64,000 nt of DNA from Firmicutes bacterium UBA3572 (GCA_002375985.1 DFNH01000001.1:14845-78844), one strand, 5' to 3'. Numbered from the stretch's first letter, positions 1-9,578 are shown. The notes: generated from the sequence alone by a model not told the origin. Translations and numbers: made by a program.

Positions 1-295
1 TCCCCCAAACCACATGGATTAAGAGCTGATCTTGTTTTGAAGATGCACAAAAGAGAGGCAATGCCCGTAATGATGGAGAAGACAAGGTGGTGGACAGTTA
101 AGCGGTTGCGCCAGAAGGGGGCACGGGAGCGTTAACAGACGGAAAGCAATAAATAACCATGCTTGCACCGATGATGCTTCAGGCGGTGGGCCAGGGAGGG
201 GCAGATTATCCAAACAGTTTCTTATGTTTCGTAAAGCGTCCCGAGCGCTTGGTCACATGCCCGGGGATCATAATACCCGGGAGGGCCGATTCTTC
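1..295. other. Window edge, no gene recognised
   Basis: No convincing coding sequence or RNA was seen here. Short open frames on both strands are low-complexity and lack good ribosome binding sites. A CCCGGG...CCCGGG inverted repeat at about 260-281 lies just past the end of the minus-strand stress-protein pseudogene and could be a weak transcript end, but it has no T-tract. Confidence 0.5.
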
Positions 296-738
296 CTAGC
301 GTACCAGCAATACCGGGCAGGGTGCCCGGCTGACGACCTTCTGGGCTATACTGCCCACGATCCAGGCGCTGAATCCGGCGGCGCCCCGGGTACCCATAAT
401 AATAATTAGGTCAAAACTTTTTCCTCAGGCGCACTTAACGATCTCGGTCCCTGCATCGCCGCTGCGAAATAGCGTCCGAACCTGGATGCCGGCTTCGGCA
501 AAGGCTGCGATGTTTCGGCCGAAGTCTTCTTGGCTTCGCGCTCGAAGGCTTCCTGATAGGCTTCTTCGGAGACCCATATGGCGTGCGCTACCGATCTGGG
601 CGGGTACACGTAAATGATACTCACCTCGGCGTCCGGCAGGTGTTTGGCCAACTCGACCGCCTTGTGGACCGCCTTCATGGCGTTTTGGGAACCGTCAATA
701 TTTGCGGCAGCGGTTTGGGTGGACCTATTTTGTGACAT
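296..738 (-). pseudogene. Universal stress protein (UspA family), frameshifted
   Basis: Read on the minus strand, three frames together give a UspA-family protein. The N-terminal part has NIDGSQNAMKAV and a helix ending PDAEVSIIYVYPP. A middle part in another frame (after a shift near 525-540) reads EDFGRNIAAFAEAGIQV and DAGTEIVKCA. After an in-frame TGA near 425 the typical C-terminus follows, with MGTRGAAGFSAWIVGS and a final CPVLLVR before the stop at 296-298. The intact-looking 110-residue frame covers only the first half and ends in unrelated residues. A frameshift plus a stop argue for real decay rather than one sequencing error. The GTRG-x9-GS nucleotide-binding signature is preserved, so the loss looks recent. 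Confidence 0.8.
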
Positions 739-792
739 ACTGAGTGGTATACTGAAAGAAAGGTGTCCATTTTGCCTGGGGGTGCATTACAG

Positions 793-1236
793 ATGCTAAG
801 CACTACGGTTAAAAAGATGATGCTGATGGGTATCGGGGCGTTATCGCTGACCAGGGAACGGGCGGAGATCCTAGTCAAGGAACTTACGGAAAAAGGCGAC
901 GTGAACCAAACCGAGGCCCGGTCTTTTGTAGCCGAACTGATCCAGCGGGGGGAGCAGGAACGCAAGGCGCTGCAAAAAGCGGTACGCGGTGAAATGGCGC
1001 GGCTGCGCGACGAATTCAGCATGGTGAACAAGAAGGATCTGGCGCGCCTGGAAGCCCGGCTGAGACGGATTGAAAAACACTTAAACCTCCCGCCGCTGGC
1101 TGCCGAGGGCGCTGACAGCGCGAGCCAGGCGGAGGAACGGCTGCAGCGCATTGAGGACCATTTAAATTTGACAGAGTCCTCCCCGGTGGAGGTCGGTGAA
1201 CGGAGGCAGACGGACGAGGCCAAGCAGCCAGGCTAA
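793..1236 (+). CDS. Phasin-like coiled-coil protein
   Basis: A small, charged, helical protein of about 147 residues. The N-terminal stretch MLSTTVKKMMLMGIGALSLTRERAEILVKELTEKG resembles the PhaI/phasin-related proteins common in Firmicutes; this is followed by heptad-like helices and two related segments ending RRIEKHLNLP and QRIEDHLNLT. Such proteins are annotated as polyhydroxyalkanoate granule or synthesis-regulator proteins, but no PHA genes are present here, so the role is open. An upstream in-frame GTG at 763 would add ten residues; the ATG at 793 follows a GGGGG stretch and matches the family start. It is divergent from the broken stress-protein gene. Confidence 0.6.
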   Translation: MLSTTVKKMMLMGIGALSLTRERAEILVKELTEKGDVNQTEARSFVAELIQRGEQERKALQKAVRGEMARLRDEFSMVNKKDLARLEARLRRIEKHLNLPPLAAEGADSASQAEERLQRIEDHLNLTESSPVEVGERRQTDEAKQPG

Positions 1237-1304
1237 TCACCGGCATATTTGGGACCGCCTCGCGAGTATAGTTATGGTATCAACCCGCTCGGGGAGGTGG
1301 TCCC

Positions 1305-2453
1305 ATGCGTTTTCCCCGGGGGCTGGCGGTACTGCTGGCTGCTTGCCTTGCCCTTTGTCTCTTCCCCTACGGGTCCCCGGCCCAGCAGTCCGGGACCCAG
1401 GAGCCCCAGTCCCAGGAGCCCCGGTACACGCGGCAGATAATCTTGATCATCATTGACGGTCTGCAGGCGGATGCACTGCAAAAGGTGCAGGCCCCAAACA
1501 TGAACGGGGTGGCTTCTGCCGGCGTACGGATCGACGACTGCCTGCCGGTGTGGCCTTACGGCCTAGAGACGTCGGTAGCCTCCATTCTCACCGGCACCGA
1601 TCCACAAGCCCACGGGTTTGTGCGGGCTGGCGACAAGCTTAAACAGCTGACCATTTTTGAATTGATCAAAAAGAACAGGCTCCAGAGCGGATTCTACGAC
1701 GCCTCCGCCCGGCTTGACGGACTGGCCGCGGGTGCTGATCACCACCTGAAAGCCGATGACGATGAGAAGCTGGTGGAGGCTGCGCTGCAGGAAATGATGC
1801 GCGAAAAACCATACCTCAACGTGCTGGTTCTGGCCGATGCCCGCCGGGCGCTGAATGATTCCGGTCTGCGCAGTCAGGAGTACTACCGGGCGGTAAGCAA
1901 TGCGGACAACCAGGTGGGGCGGGTGCTGCACTTTTTGCACCAGCAGGGTATTTACGAGCAGACCTTGATTGCAATCACCGGTACCGACGGGGAGCCGCCC
2001 CTTATTATTAAGGGAATGCAGTTTAAGGGCGGAGTAATCCTGCCGCCCGTGGCCCAGGTGGATATCGCTCCCACCCTGGCCTACATTCTCAACGTCGAAA
2101 TCCCGGCGTCCACCGGTCTCGTACTGTGGAACGCTTTCGAGCCGGGATCGCTTAAGAACGGTTTCTACCTGATGGAACAGCGGATCAGGGAACTGAGTAA
2201 GGCCCGGGCCGAAGCTGTGCGCGCCATTCACCGGCTGTACGAAGAGCAAAGGCAGGTGCGGGCGGAAAAGCAGGTGTTGACCGCTAGGGAGGCCGAAATC
2301 AAGCAGGCCATTCAGGAGCGGGACGAAGAAATCGCGCGGCTCGGGCAAACGGTTTCTTTTCTTAAATACCTAATCGGCGGATTGGTGGTCCTCTTCGGTC
2401 TGGGGTATCTGGTGGAGTACCGCGTACTCCGAAAGCGGTTTTTGATGTTCTAA
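1305..2453 (+). CDS. Secreted alkaline-phosphatase-fold protein with C-terminal anchor
   Basis: The 382-residue product starts with a signal peptide (hydrophobic 7-26, then SPAQQS). A type I phosphodiesterase/alkaline-phosphatase-like domain follows: the beta strand IILIIIDGL supplies the first metal-binding aspartate (D51), and YGLETSVASILTGTDPQAHG carries the likely Thr/Ser nucleophile region near 89-90. From about 285 to 350 there is a charged coiled coil, and residues ~353-373 form a membrane segment before a short basic tail. The protein is therefore probably anchored at its C-terminus with the catalytic domain outside. The substrate is unknown. The gene stands alone between the phasin-like gene and the acs operon; RBS GGGGAGGTGG precedes the ATG. 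Confidence 0.65.
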   Translation: MRFPRGLAVLLAACLALCLFPYGSPAQQSGTQEPQSQEPRYTRQIILIIIDGLQADALQKVQAPNMNGVASAGVRIDDCLPVWPYGLETSVASILTGTDPQAHGFVRAGDKLKQLTIFELIKKNRLQSGFYDASARLDGLAAGADHHLKADDDEKLVEAALQEMMREKPYLNVLVLADARRALNDSGLRSQEYYRAVSNADNQVGRVLHFLHQQGIYEQTLIAITGTDGEPPLIIKGMQFKGGVILPPVAQVDIAPTLAYILNVEIPASTGLVLWNAFEPGSLKNGFYLMEQRIRELSKARAEAVRAIHRLYEEQRQVRAEKQVLTAREAEIKQAIQERDEEIARLGQTVSFLKYLIGGLVVLFGLGYLVEYRVLRKRFLMF

Positions 2454-2624
2454 CCGGCTAAACAAGGAAGTGCGGGGGCTCTCGGTCCTGGTGACGGGGG
2501 GCCTTTTGGTTTTCTGGCCCCGCGGTTAAAGCCCGCGGGATCCTTGCCCGCTGGGGCAGGTTTAAGTGTACCCGAAGACGAAATAAGTATAAAAAAGGAT
2601 AAAGAACTTTAGGAGCTGACCACA

Positions 2625-3695
2625 ATGAACGAGACGAAGCACGACGTCAAACTGCCCTACTCTGGCCGGACCGGAGTATCTCCCGAGATGGTCCGCACAG
2701 TAATGGAGCGTGCCCGGGAAACCAAACCCTGTCCGCTGGGAACCAGCGGCACCTGTTGCCGGTTGTGCGCCAGGTGGTGCTCTATCGCCGGCCATTGTGC
2801 CAAACGTTTACGGAAGAGGGAGCCGGACTTTGAGCCGGCGTTGGAAAGGCGTATATATCATTTTATCAACTACGCCCACGGGGTTTGGCACATCGGCCAG
2901 CGGGACGTGAACTGGGTGCGGATCAGTAAGGACGCTTACCAACAGGGCTTTCGGTTGCGGTATCTGGGCGAGATCTTATATGTTAAACTAAGATCCGAAT
3001 TTGCCAACATAGTGGGCCGGGTGCAGGTGTACCTTTACACCCGGGAGGACCAGGTGCTGGCCCTCCGGGAAGTGGCGCGGGATTACTACGCGCGGCGGGA
3101 CGTGCGGCTGGCGGCATTGCGGGACGAGGCGGTCGACACCTTTTATTCGTGCGTGCTGTGCCAGACATTTGCGCCTAACCACGTCTGCATTGTACTTCCG
3201 GAGCGGGTGGGGTTTTGCGGTTCGGTCAGCTGGTTGGACGCCCGGGCCGCTTATGAGATTGACCTGCACGGCTGCAACCAGTCGGTACCTAAAGGAGGGG
3301 TCCTGGACACGGTGGGCGGTGGGTGGGCCGCCTGCAACGAGTTTATCCGCGAAAACTCTCGGGGTGCCAATGAGCGGGTGAAATTCTATACGGCTATGGA
3401 ATACCCCCTCACCGCATGCGGTTGTTTTGAGGCGATTCTGTGCGTGGTTCCGGAGTGCAGTGGGTTTTTAATCGTCAACCGGGAGTATACCGGGATGACC
3501 CCGGCGGGGATGACCTTTTCTACATTGGCGGGCAGTATCGGTGGCGGTGTGCAGACGCCGGGGTTTATGGGCATCGGCAAGGCCTATCTCGCCTCCCGCA
3601 AGTTCATTGCTGCTACCGGTGGCCTGGCCTGGATTGCGTGGATGCCGACCGATGGTCAAACACTTACTAAAGGAGTTCATCACCAATGGCACTGA
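2625..3695 (+). pseudogene. acsB: Chimeric remnant: CODH N-terminus fused to truncated acetyl-CoA synthase
   Basis: The open frame of 356 codons is a join of two genes. Residues 1-48 look like a CO dehydrogenase (AcsA/CooS) N-terminus: C36, C44, C45 and C48 have the C-x7-CC-x2-C spacing of the D- and B-cluster ligands. From residue ~66 to 340 it is the second half of acetyl-CoA synthase (AcsB): all six A-cluster ligands are present (C176, C179, C188, C198 and the C265-G-C267 motif) with the same spacings as in the Moorella enzyme (506, 509, 518, 528, 595, 597). Between them, about 15-20 codons read as AcsB only in another frame (VPNVYGR at ~2796-2816), so the junction was out of frame and an indel restored the frame. 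About 60 C-terminal AcsB residues are also missing just before acsC. The start has a good RBS (AGGAGCTGACCACA then ATG). A short functional A-cluster protein cannot be excluded, but loss of function is more likely. Confidence 0.75.
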
Positions 3696-5011
3696 CCGGA
3701 CTGGCCATTTACAAGCTCTTACCCAAAACCAACTGTAAGGACTGTGGTCAAGCAACCTGCCTGGCGTTTGCCATGCAGCTTGCGGCCGGAAAAGCTTCGC
3801 TCGAGGCCTGCCCACACGTGAGCGCGGAAGCACGGGAGGCCTTGGGCGCGGCTTCGGAACCGCCGGTGGCCCTGGTGCGCATCGGCCGCGAGGGACGGGT
3901 ACTGGAGATAGGTAACGAAACGGTGCTTTTCCGGCACGACAAGCGGTTCGTACACCCACCCGGTATCGGCATTATTGTGGCCGATACACTGGACGATGAC
4001 CGGTTGACGGCCCGGATCAGCGCGATCAACCGGCTGTCTTTTGACCGCCTGGGACAGATCCACGGGGTGGATCTGGTGGCGCTCGCTTACGATTCGGCTG
4101 ATCCCGCACGTTACCTCCGCGCCCTGCGGCAGGTCTTAAGCCAAACCGAACTCAATTTGGGGCTTTTGTGCCCCGATCCGGATGTTGCCGGACGAGCGTT
4201 AGCGGAGGCGGAGGAGCGGAAGCCGTTCCTGTACGCCGCGGACGAAGGAAACCTTGAAACCATGGTCGATTTGGCGCATCGTTACGGGATCGCACTGGCC
4301 GTACGGGGGCGAGACCTGGCGGAGTTGGCCGTACTGGCCGAAAAGGCGATCAAACTTGGCCACAAACAGTTGCTTTTAGATTCAGGCGCCCGCGAACCGG
4401 CCCAGGTGCTGGCCGACCAGACCCAGATCCGCCGGTTGGCCATTAAGAAGCGGTTTCGGCCGTTCGGCTTTCCGACCGTCTGTCTGGCTGCAGGCGAGGA
4501 CGCGGTGTTGGCGGCCGCCGTTTACGTGGCCAAGTACGCCGGGGTGGTGCTGATCGACACCACCGATCCGGCCGAGATACTGCCGCTGATTACCTGGCGG
4601 TTGAATGTCTACACCGACCCCCAGAAGCCCATCGCCATCGAGGCCAAGGTGTACGAGGTTGGAAACCCCGGGCCGGAGGCCCCGGTGTTTTTAACGACCA
4701 ACTTTTCGCTTACCTATTTCTGTGTAATGGGCGATATCGAGTCCGCACGGGTACCGGCTTTTATTCTGCCGGTGGACACGGACGGCACCTCGGTGCTGAC
4801 GGCCTGGGCGGCGGGCAAGCTGACCCCCGAGAAAATCGGCGCCTTCTTGGAAACCTCGGGGATCGGGGCACGCGTTAACCACCGGCGGCTTATCATTCCC
4901 GGCGGTCTGGCGGCGATGAGCGGCAAGCTCCGCGAAGTTATCGGTTGGGAGATCATCGTCGGGCCGCGTGAGTCCGCGGCGATACCAGCCTTTCTGAAAG
5001 AACTGCAGTAG
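3686..5011 (+). CDS. acsC: Corrinoid iron-sulfur protein, large subunit
   Basis: The large subunit of the CFeSP that carries the methyl group from methyl-tetrahydrofolate to acetyl-CoA synthase. At 441 residues it has normal length. The N-terminal [4Fe-4S] motif is complete: C17, C20, C25 and C42 in NCKDCGQATC...EACPH, followed by the TIM-barrel and the C-terminal cobalamin-binding region (GLAAMSGKLREVIGWEIIVG). The start MALTGLAIYKLLPKTNC matches the family, with an AAAGGAG RBS inside the end of the upstream chimeric frame; the two overlap by ten bases. The intact gene contrasts with the ruined acsA/acsB upstream. Confidence 0.95.
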   Translation: MALTGLAIYKLLPKTNCKDCGQATCLAFAMQLAAGKASLEACPHVSAEAREALGAASEPPVALVRIGREGRVLEIGNETVLFRHDKRFVHPPGIGIIVADTLDDDRLTARISAINRLSFDRLGQIHGVDLVALAYDSADPARYLRALRQVLSQTELNLGLLCPDPDVAGRALAEAEERKPFLYAADEGNLETMVDLAHRYGIALAVRGRDLAELAVLAEKAIKLGHKQLLLDSGAREPAQVLADQTQIRRLAIKKRFRPFGFPTVCLAAGEDAVLAAAVYVAKYAGVVLIDTTDPAEILPLITWRLNVYTDPQKPIAIEAKVYEVGNPGPEAPVFLTTNFSLTYFCVMGDIESARVPAFILPVDTDGTSVLTAWAAGKLTPEKIGAFLETSGIGARVNHRRLIIPGGLAAMSGKLREVIGWEIIVGPRESAAIPAFLKELQ

Positions 5012-5055
5012 TTACGCACCGGTTCAGGGGCCGGGTTTGGGAGGTGTTATGCGGC

Positions 5056-6960
5056 TTGCGTTTCCTGCCGGACGATCTGGAGGTTCAGGCCGGCGAAGGG
5101 GAAACCATCTTGGAGATTGCAGCCCGGGCGGGGATTGTGCTGCGCGGTGCCTGTGGCGGCGACGGTACTTGCGGCCGTTGTCTGGTGTTGCTTAAAAACG
5201 GTGCGGTTCGGGACCGGGACGGCGACGTGATAGCCGAGCCCGGCACCGCCCTGCGGGCCTGCCGGTCTTACCCGGTAGGAGACCCGGTGATCGAGATTCC
5301 CCAGACCTCACGGCTGGCCGAACACCAGGTGCTGACCGGGGAAGGGGAAGACGGGTTGCTTGGGGCCGGCGCGTCAGACACCGGGGCGGCGGACGATCCG
5401 TTGCTGGCCCGGGTACGGCTTTCCCTGACCCCTCCGGAACCAGGGGGAATCCCCGACGACTGGGGCCGGTTGCAGGCGGCGCTGGCCGGGAGAACCGGTC
5501 AGCCCGTTAACGCCGATCTGGCGGTACTGTGTGACCTGCCCGCGGTCCTGCGGGCCGAGGCCGGGGCGGTAACCGTGGATTTGGGGTTGGAAAGCGGGCC
5601 GGGGGCCAAAGTGGTCACGGTACGAGCGGGGCACACGGCGGCACCCGCGTACGGCGTAGCCATCGACCTGGGCACCACCACCGTAGTCGTGGAACTGGTC
5701 GAGCTTGAACAGGGCCGGACGGTGGGGACGCTGGGCACGTACAACCGGCAGGCCGCCTACGGCGACGACGTGATCTCGCGGATTATTTACGCCGCTGAGC
5801 GCCCCGGGGGACGGCGCCAACTCCAGGAGGCGGTCCTGGACACCGTTAACAGCCTGATTGGTGAATTGGGACGCCGGCACGGGATAAGTCCGGAGGAAAT
5901 ACGGGTGGCCGTGTGTGCTGGTAACCCGACGATGACTCACCTGTTCCTTGGAGTTGATCCGGCCTTTATCCGGCTGGAACCCTACACCCCGGCGGCCAAT
6001 TTCTGGCCCTTATGCCGGGCGGGCGAATTGGGCCTTTTTCTGCATCCGCGGGCACCGGTGCATGTGCTGCCGGGCGTGGCCAGCTATCTGGGCGGAGATA
6101 TCACCGGCGGGGTTACCGTTTCCGGTTTTGGTGCCGGTGGCGAAGTCACCTTGTTTGTAGATATCGGGACCAACGGCGAGATGGTCCTGGGGGACGGAGA
6201 CTGGCTGGTGGGTTGCGCCTGTTCGGCCGGGCCGGCTTTCGAGGGTAGCGGCCTCAGCAGTGGAATGCGGGCTTCAGAGGGGGCGATTGAGCAGGTAGGT
6301 ATCTCCGCCGGCGGTTTCGAAGTGGTGTACCGTACCATCGGCGGCGGTCCGCCGGTAGGTATATGCGGTTCGGGTCTGATCGCAGCGTTGGCCGGCCTGA
6401 CCCGCGCCGGGGTGATTGACCGGGCGGGGCGGTTCGTACCGGGGCTGGAGACGCCCCGCTGGCGCCGCACCGCGGCGGGGGAAGAGTTCGTGCTGGCCTG
6501 GGGCCGGGAAACCGGTCATCATCAGGATATCGTGCTGACCGGGGCAGACATTCAAAACCTCTTGCGGGCCAAGGCGGCTATTTACGCCGGTGTGCGGAGT
6601 ATGCTGGCCGCCGTCGGGCTGGAACAGGATCAGGTCGCGCGAATCCTGATCGCCGGCGGCTTCGGGCGCTTTTTGCCGCTGCGAGACGCGGTTGCCATCG
6701 GGATGTTGCCGGATGTGCCCCGGCAGCGCTACGCCTACGTGGGCAACGCCTCTCTGCAGGGGGCGCGCGCCGCGTTGCTTTCACGCCGCCGGTTGGCTAT
6801 GATTGAGGACACGGCCCGGAAGCTGACCTATCTAGAGTTGGGTGAGGGAACGGGGTTTATGGAGGAATTTACTTCGGCGCTGTTTATCCCACACACCGAC
6901 TTAAGCCTCTTTTCGTCGGCGCGGGAGGAGGGAGCGTATGCAGATCGCGGTGGCCGGTAA
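5056..6960 (+). CDS. acsV: Reductive activator of CFeSP (RACo), ASKHA ferredoxin
   Basis: RACo uses ATP to return oxidised Co(II) of the corrinoid protein to the active Co(I) state. The N-terminus is a [2Fe-2S] plant-type ferredoxin domain (GACGGDGTCGRC and a fourth Cys in LRACRSYP). After a linker, an ASKHA ATPase domain begins at AIDLGTTTVVVEL, with DIGTNGEMVLG and a C-terminal IAGGFGRFLPLRDAVAIGMLP motif. Length is usual (~635). The longest frame starts with GTG at 5044, but a TTG at 5056 lies 11 bases after GGAGG and gives the common MRFLPDDLEVQ start, so it is preferred. The 3' end overlaps cooC by 23 bases, indicating translational coupling. Confidence 0.9.
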   Translation: MRFLPDDLEVQAGEGETILEIAARAGIVLRGACGGDGTCGRCLVLLKNGAVRDRDGDVIAEPGTALRACRSYPVGDPVIEIPQTSRLAEHQVLTGEGEDGLLGAGASDTGAADDPLLARVRLSLTPPEPGGIPDDWGRLQAALAGRTGQPVNADLAVLCDLPAVLRAEAGAVTVDLGLESGPGAKVVTVRAGHTAAPAYGVAIDLGTTTVVVELVELEQGRTVGTLGTYNRQAAYGDDVISRIIYAAERPGGRRQLQEAVLDTVNSLIGELGRRHGISPEEIRVAVCAGNPTMTHLFLGVDPAFIRLEPYTPAANFWPLCRAGELGLFLHPRAPVHVLPGVASYLGGDITGGVTVSGFGAGGEVTLFVDIGTNGEMVLGDGDWLVGCACSAGPAFEGSGLSSGMRASEGAIEQVGISAGGFEVVYRTIGGGPPVGICGSGLIAALAGLTRAGVIDRAGRFVPGLETPRWRRTAAGEEFVLAWGRETGHHQDIVLTGADIQNLLRAKAAIYAGVRSMLAAVGLEQDQVARILIAGGFGRFLPLRDAVAIGMLPDVPRQRYAYVGNASLQGARAALLSRRRLAMIEDTARKLTYLELGEGTGFMEEFTSALFIPHTDLSLFSSAREEGAYADRGGR

Positions 6961-7693
6961 AGGGGGCGGCGGCAAGACCACGTTTGCCGCGCTGGCCATT
7001 CGGGAACTGGTGGCCGCCGGAAGCGGGCCTGTGTTAGCGGTAGACGCCGACGCCAACGCCAACCTGGGTGAGGTGCTCGGGTTGGCGTTCCAGGAAACTA
7101 TTGCCGATATCCTGGCCGAAATGGCCGATGACCGGCGTTCTCGGCCGGGCGGGATGTCCAAGGCCGATTACCTGAACTTTCGACTTCACCAGGCACTGAC
7201 CGAGGGTCCGGAGGTTGACCTCTTGGTGATGGGCGGTCCTGAAGGGCCCGGGTGTTACTGTTACGCCAACAATTTGTTGCGGCAGTTTATCGAACAAAAA
7301 GCCCGGGATTATCCGGTGTTGGTGTTGGATAATGAAGCCGGGTTGGAGCACTTAAGCCGCCGGACCACTCGGCAGGTGGATATTCTGGTCGTGGTCAGTG
7401 ACGCCACGGTGCGGGGCATCCGGTCCGCGGGCCGGATCTACCAGCTGGCCACCCGGCTCGATCTGGGCATCAGGCGGTCGTGTCTGGTGGTTAACCGGGT
7501 CCGGGAGGGCACCCTTCTAGAACTGGAAGCAGAGATTGGGCAGACCGGGCTGGAACTCGCCGGCTGCTTGCCTTTCGATCCGGCGGTGGAAACCTGGGAC
7601 CGGCAGGGCAAGCCGCTGGTGCAGTTGCCGGACGATGCACCGGCGGTAGCCGCCGTGCGGGAGATTGTAAAGAGAATCGTGCCGAAGAACTAG
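6938..7693 (+). CDS. cooC: CooC-type nickel-insertion ATPase
   Basis: A MinD/ParA-family P-loop ATPase of the CooC/AcsF type, which matures Ni centres of CODH/ACS. The N-terminus MQIAVAGKGGGGKTTFAAL is a deviant Walker A (residues 7-15) with the signature lysine. A C-x-C pair (C106, C108 in EGPGCYCYAN) matches the metal-binding, dimer-bridging cysteines of CooC. Length (251) is normal. It overlaps acsV and precedes acsD, the usual gene order in this group. It is intact although its presumed client genes acsA/acsB are broken here, which hints at another CODH/ACS elsewhere in the genome. Confidence 0.9.
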   Translation: MQIAVAGKGGGGKTTFAALAIRELVAAGSGPVLAVDADANANLGEVLGLAFQETIADILAEMADDRRSRPGGMSKADYLNFRLHQALTEGPEVDLLVMGGPEGPGCYCYANNLLRQFIEQKARDYPVLVLDNEAGLEHLSRRTTRQVDILVVVSDATVRGIRSAGRIYQLATRLDLGIRRSCLVVNRVREGTLLELEAEIGQTGLELAGCLPFDPAVETWDRQGKPLVQLPDDAPAVAAVREIVKRIVPKN

Positions 7694-7762
7694 GCTTACC
7701 CAACCTCCGCCGTAGCGGTGGCTTCGGGTACTTCACGAAACCAGATGATAGGGGCAATGCAA

Positions 7763-8704
7763 ATGGCCGCGGAGATCGTACGGGAAAGATGGAAGGGCAA
7801 GGTATTCGAGATGATGTTGGGCCGCGAGCCCCACACCGTGCGGGTGGGTGGGGATACGTCCCTGCCGTTTATGCATTTCGAGGGGACGACGGTGCGGCCG
7901 GTGACCGCCCTGGAGGTGCAGGACGTCGCGCCTGCCGATTGGCCGGCGGTGCTGCGGGCGCCGTTTGCCGGGGTGCTGGAAGATCCGGCGGCATGGGCCA
8001 AACGGTGCGTAGAGCTTGGCGCCGACCTGGTGGCCCTGCGGTTGGCTGGTGCCCATCCGGAAAACGGTGACGCCGATGCCGGAGCTGTGGCGGCCGTTGC
8101 CCGGCGGGTAGCCGAAGCGGTGGACGTTCCTTTGATCGTGCTGGGCTGCGGCCTGGAAGAAAAGGATGCTCGGATTCTGCCGGCGGTCGCCGAAGCCCTG
8201 GAAGGCCGCAACTGCCTGTTGGGGCAGGCCACGATGGACAACTACAAGGCCGTGGTGGCCGGCTGTCTGGCGTACGGACACGGTGTGGTGGCCACTTCTC
8301 CCCTGGACATCAATCTGGCCAAACAACTGAATATTTTGATCACCGAGATGAACCTACCGCCCGACCGGATCGCCATGGACCCCAGCATCGGTCCGCTGGG
8401 TTACGGGATCGAATACGCCTACTCGATCATCGAGCGCAAGCGGTTGGGGGCGCTCTCCGGCGACCGTATGCTGGCCCAGCCGGTGATCTGCCTGGTGGGT
8501 GAGGAATCTTGGAAGACGAAGGAGACACAAGCCGGAGACATTTCCGAATGGGGGGACCAGGAGCGGCGGGCGGTGCTCTGGGAAGCCATGACGGCCGTCA
8601 CCCTGGCTTTGGCGGGCGGTTCCATCTTCGTTTTCCGCCACCCGGATTCCCTGACCCGGTTCAATCGGACGATTGACGCCCTCATGCACCAGCAGGTATA
8701 CTAG
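7763..8704 (+). CDS. acsD: Corrinoid iron-sulfur protein, small subunit
   Basis: The TIM-barrel small subunit that pairs with AcsC and helps hold the corrinoid. Conserved stretches include FEGTTVRPVTALEVQDVAP, LGCGLEEKDARILP, ATSPLDINLAKQLNILI and DPSIGPLGYGIEYAYSIIER. The open frame begins with GTG at 7718, but alignment by eye to known AcsD proteins (MAVQILRDR...) places the start at the ATG at 7763 (MAAEIVRERWKGK), with a GGGG run nine bases upstream; an ATG at 7757 is also possible. The protein is about 313 residues, complete. Confidence 0.92.
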   Translation: MAAEIVRERWKGKVFEMMLGREPHTVRVGGDTSLPFMHFEGTTVRPVTALEVQDVAPADWPAVLRAPFAGVLEDPAAWAKRCVELGADLVALRLAGAHPENGDADAGAVAAVARRVAEAVDVPLIVLGCGLEEKDARILPAVAEALEGRNCLLGQATMDNYKAVVAGCLAYGHGVVATSPLDINLAKQLNILITEMNLPPDRIAMDPSIGPLGYGIEYAYSIIERKRLGALSGDRMLAQPVICLVGEESWKTKETQAGDISEWGDQERRAVLWEAMTAVTLALAGGSIFVFRHPDSLTRFNRTIDALMHQQVY

Positions 8705-8760
8705 GAAAACAGAATGCGCAGAAAAGTTGGTGCCTGGCACCGTAAACAGGGGGTAACCAG

Positions 8761-9555
8761 TTGATCCTTATCGGCGAACGCATCAATGGCATGTTCCGGG
8801 ATATTCGGGAAGCAATCGAAAAACGCGACCCCGCACCCGTTGCGGCGTGGGCCCGGCGTCAAGCGGCTGCCGGGGCACATTACCTCGACATCAGCACCGG
8901 TCCGGCGGCGGCGGCCGAGGACCAACCGGTAATTATGGAATGGCTGGTCCGGATCGCCCAGGAAGCGACCGCCTTGCCGTGCTGCCTGGACACGGTGAAT
9001 CCGGACGCGATGGAAGCAGGGCTCCGGGTGCATCAGGGGAAAGCGATCCTTAATTCCACCAGCGCCGACCAGGAGCGGATGGACCGTTTTTTTGCTTTGG
9101 CGGTGCGGTATGACGCCGCGGTCATTGGGTTGGCAATGAACGAGCAGGGTGTACCCAAAGACGCTAACGACCGCCTGACCTTGGCCATGGAGCTGGTAGC
9201 CAACGCCGATGCGCACGGCGTGCCGATGGAGGATCTGTTTATCGATCCGCTGGTTCTGCCGGTGAATGTGGCTCAGGAACACGCCGTGGAGGTATTGGAA
9301 ACCATCCGCCAGGTAAAGCTTTTGGCCTCGCCGCCTCCCCGGACCGTAATTGGATTGAGTAACATTTCCCAGCGAACGCGGGAGCGTTCGTTAATCAACC
9401 GCACCTACCTGGTGATGGCCATGGCCGCCGGTCTGGACGCTGCCATACTGGACGTGGAGGATAAAGCGCTGTTGGACGCGGTGGCCACCGCGAGTATTCT
9501 GTTAAACCGGGAGGTCTACTGTGATTCTTTCCTGAAGACCTTTCACCAGCGGTAA
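8761..9555 (+). CDS. acsE: Methyl-THF:CFeSP methyltransferase
   Basis: Moves the methyl group from 5-methyl-tetrahydrofolate to the Co(I) of AcsCD. It is a 264-residue TIM-barrel of the pterin-binding/DHPS-like family: MILIGERINGMF at the start, then AAGAHYLDISTGPA, CLDTVNPDAMEAGL, ILNSTSA and a late VIGLSNISQ segment with the conserved asparagine. The start is TTG at 8761, eight bases after AGGGGG. A GGTGCCTGGCACC palindrome lies in the short gap after acsD (about 8729-8741). Confidence 0.93.
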   Translation: MILIGERINGMFRDIREAIEKRDPAPVAAWARRQAAAGAHYLDISTGPAAAAEDQPVIMEWLVRIAQEATALPCCLDTVNPDAMEAGLRVHQGKAILNSTSADQERMDRFFALAVRYDAAVIGLAMNEQGVPKDANDRLTLAMELVANADAHGVPMEDLFIDPLVLPVNVAQEHAVEVLETIRQVKLLASPPPRTVIGLSNISQRTRERSLINRTYLVMAMAAGLDAAILDVEDKALLDAVATASILLNREVYCDSFLKTFHQR

Positions 9556-9578
9556 TTCAAAGCACGGGGTGAAGAAGG

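Noticed and set aside
3541..3738. Alternative frame continuing AcsB past residue 340
   Set aside because: The frame reading PMVKHLLKEFI could be a trace of the AcsB C-terminus, but it is too short to align and it overlaps the acsC start.
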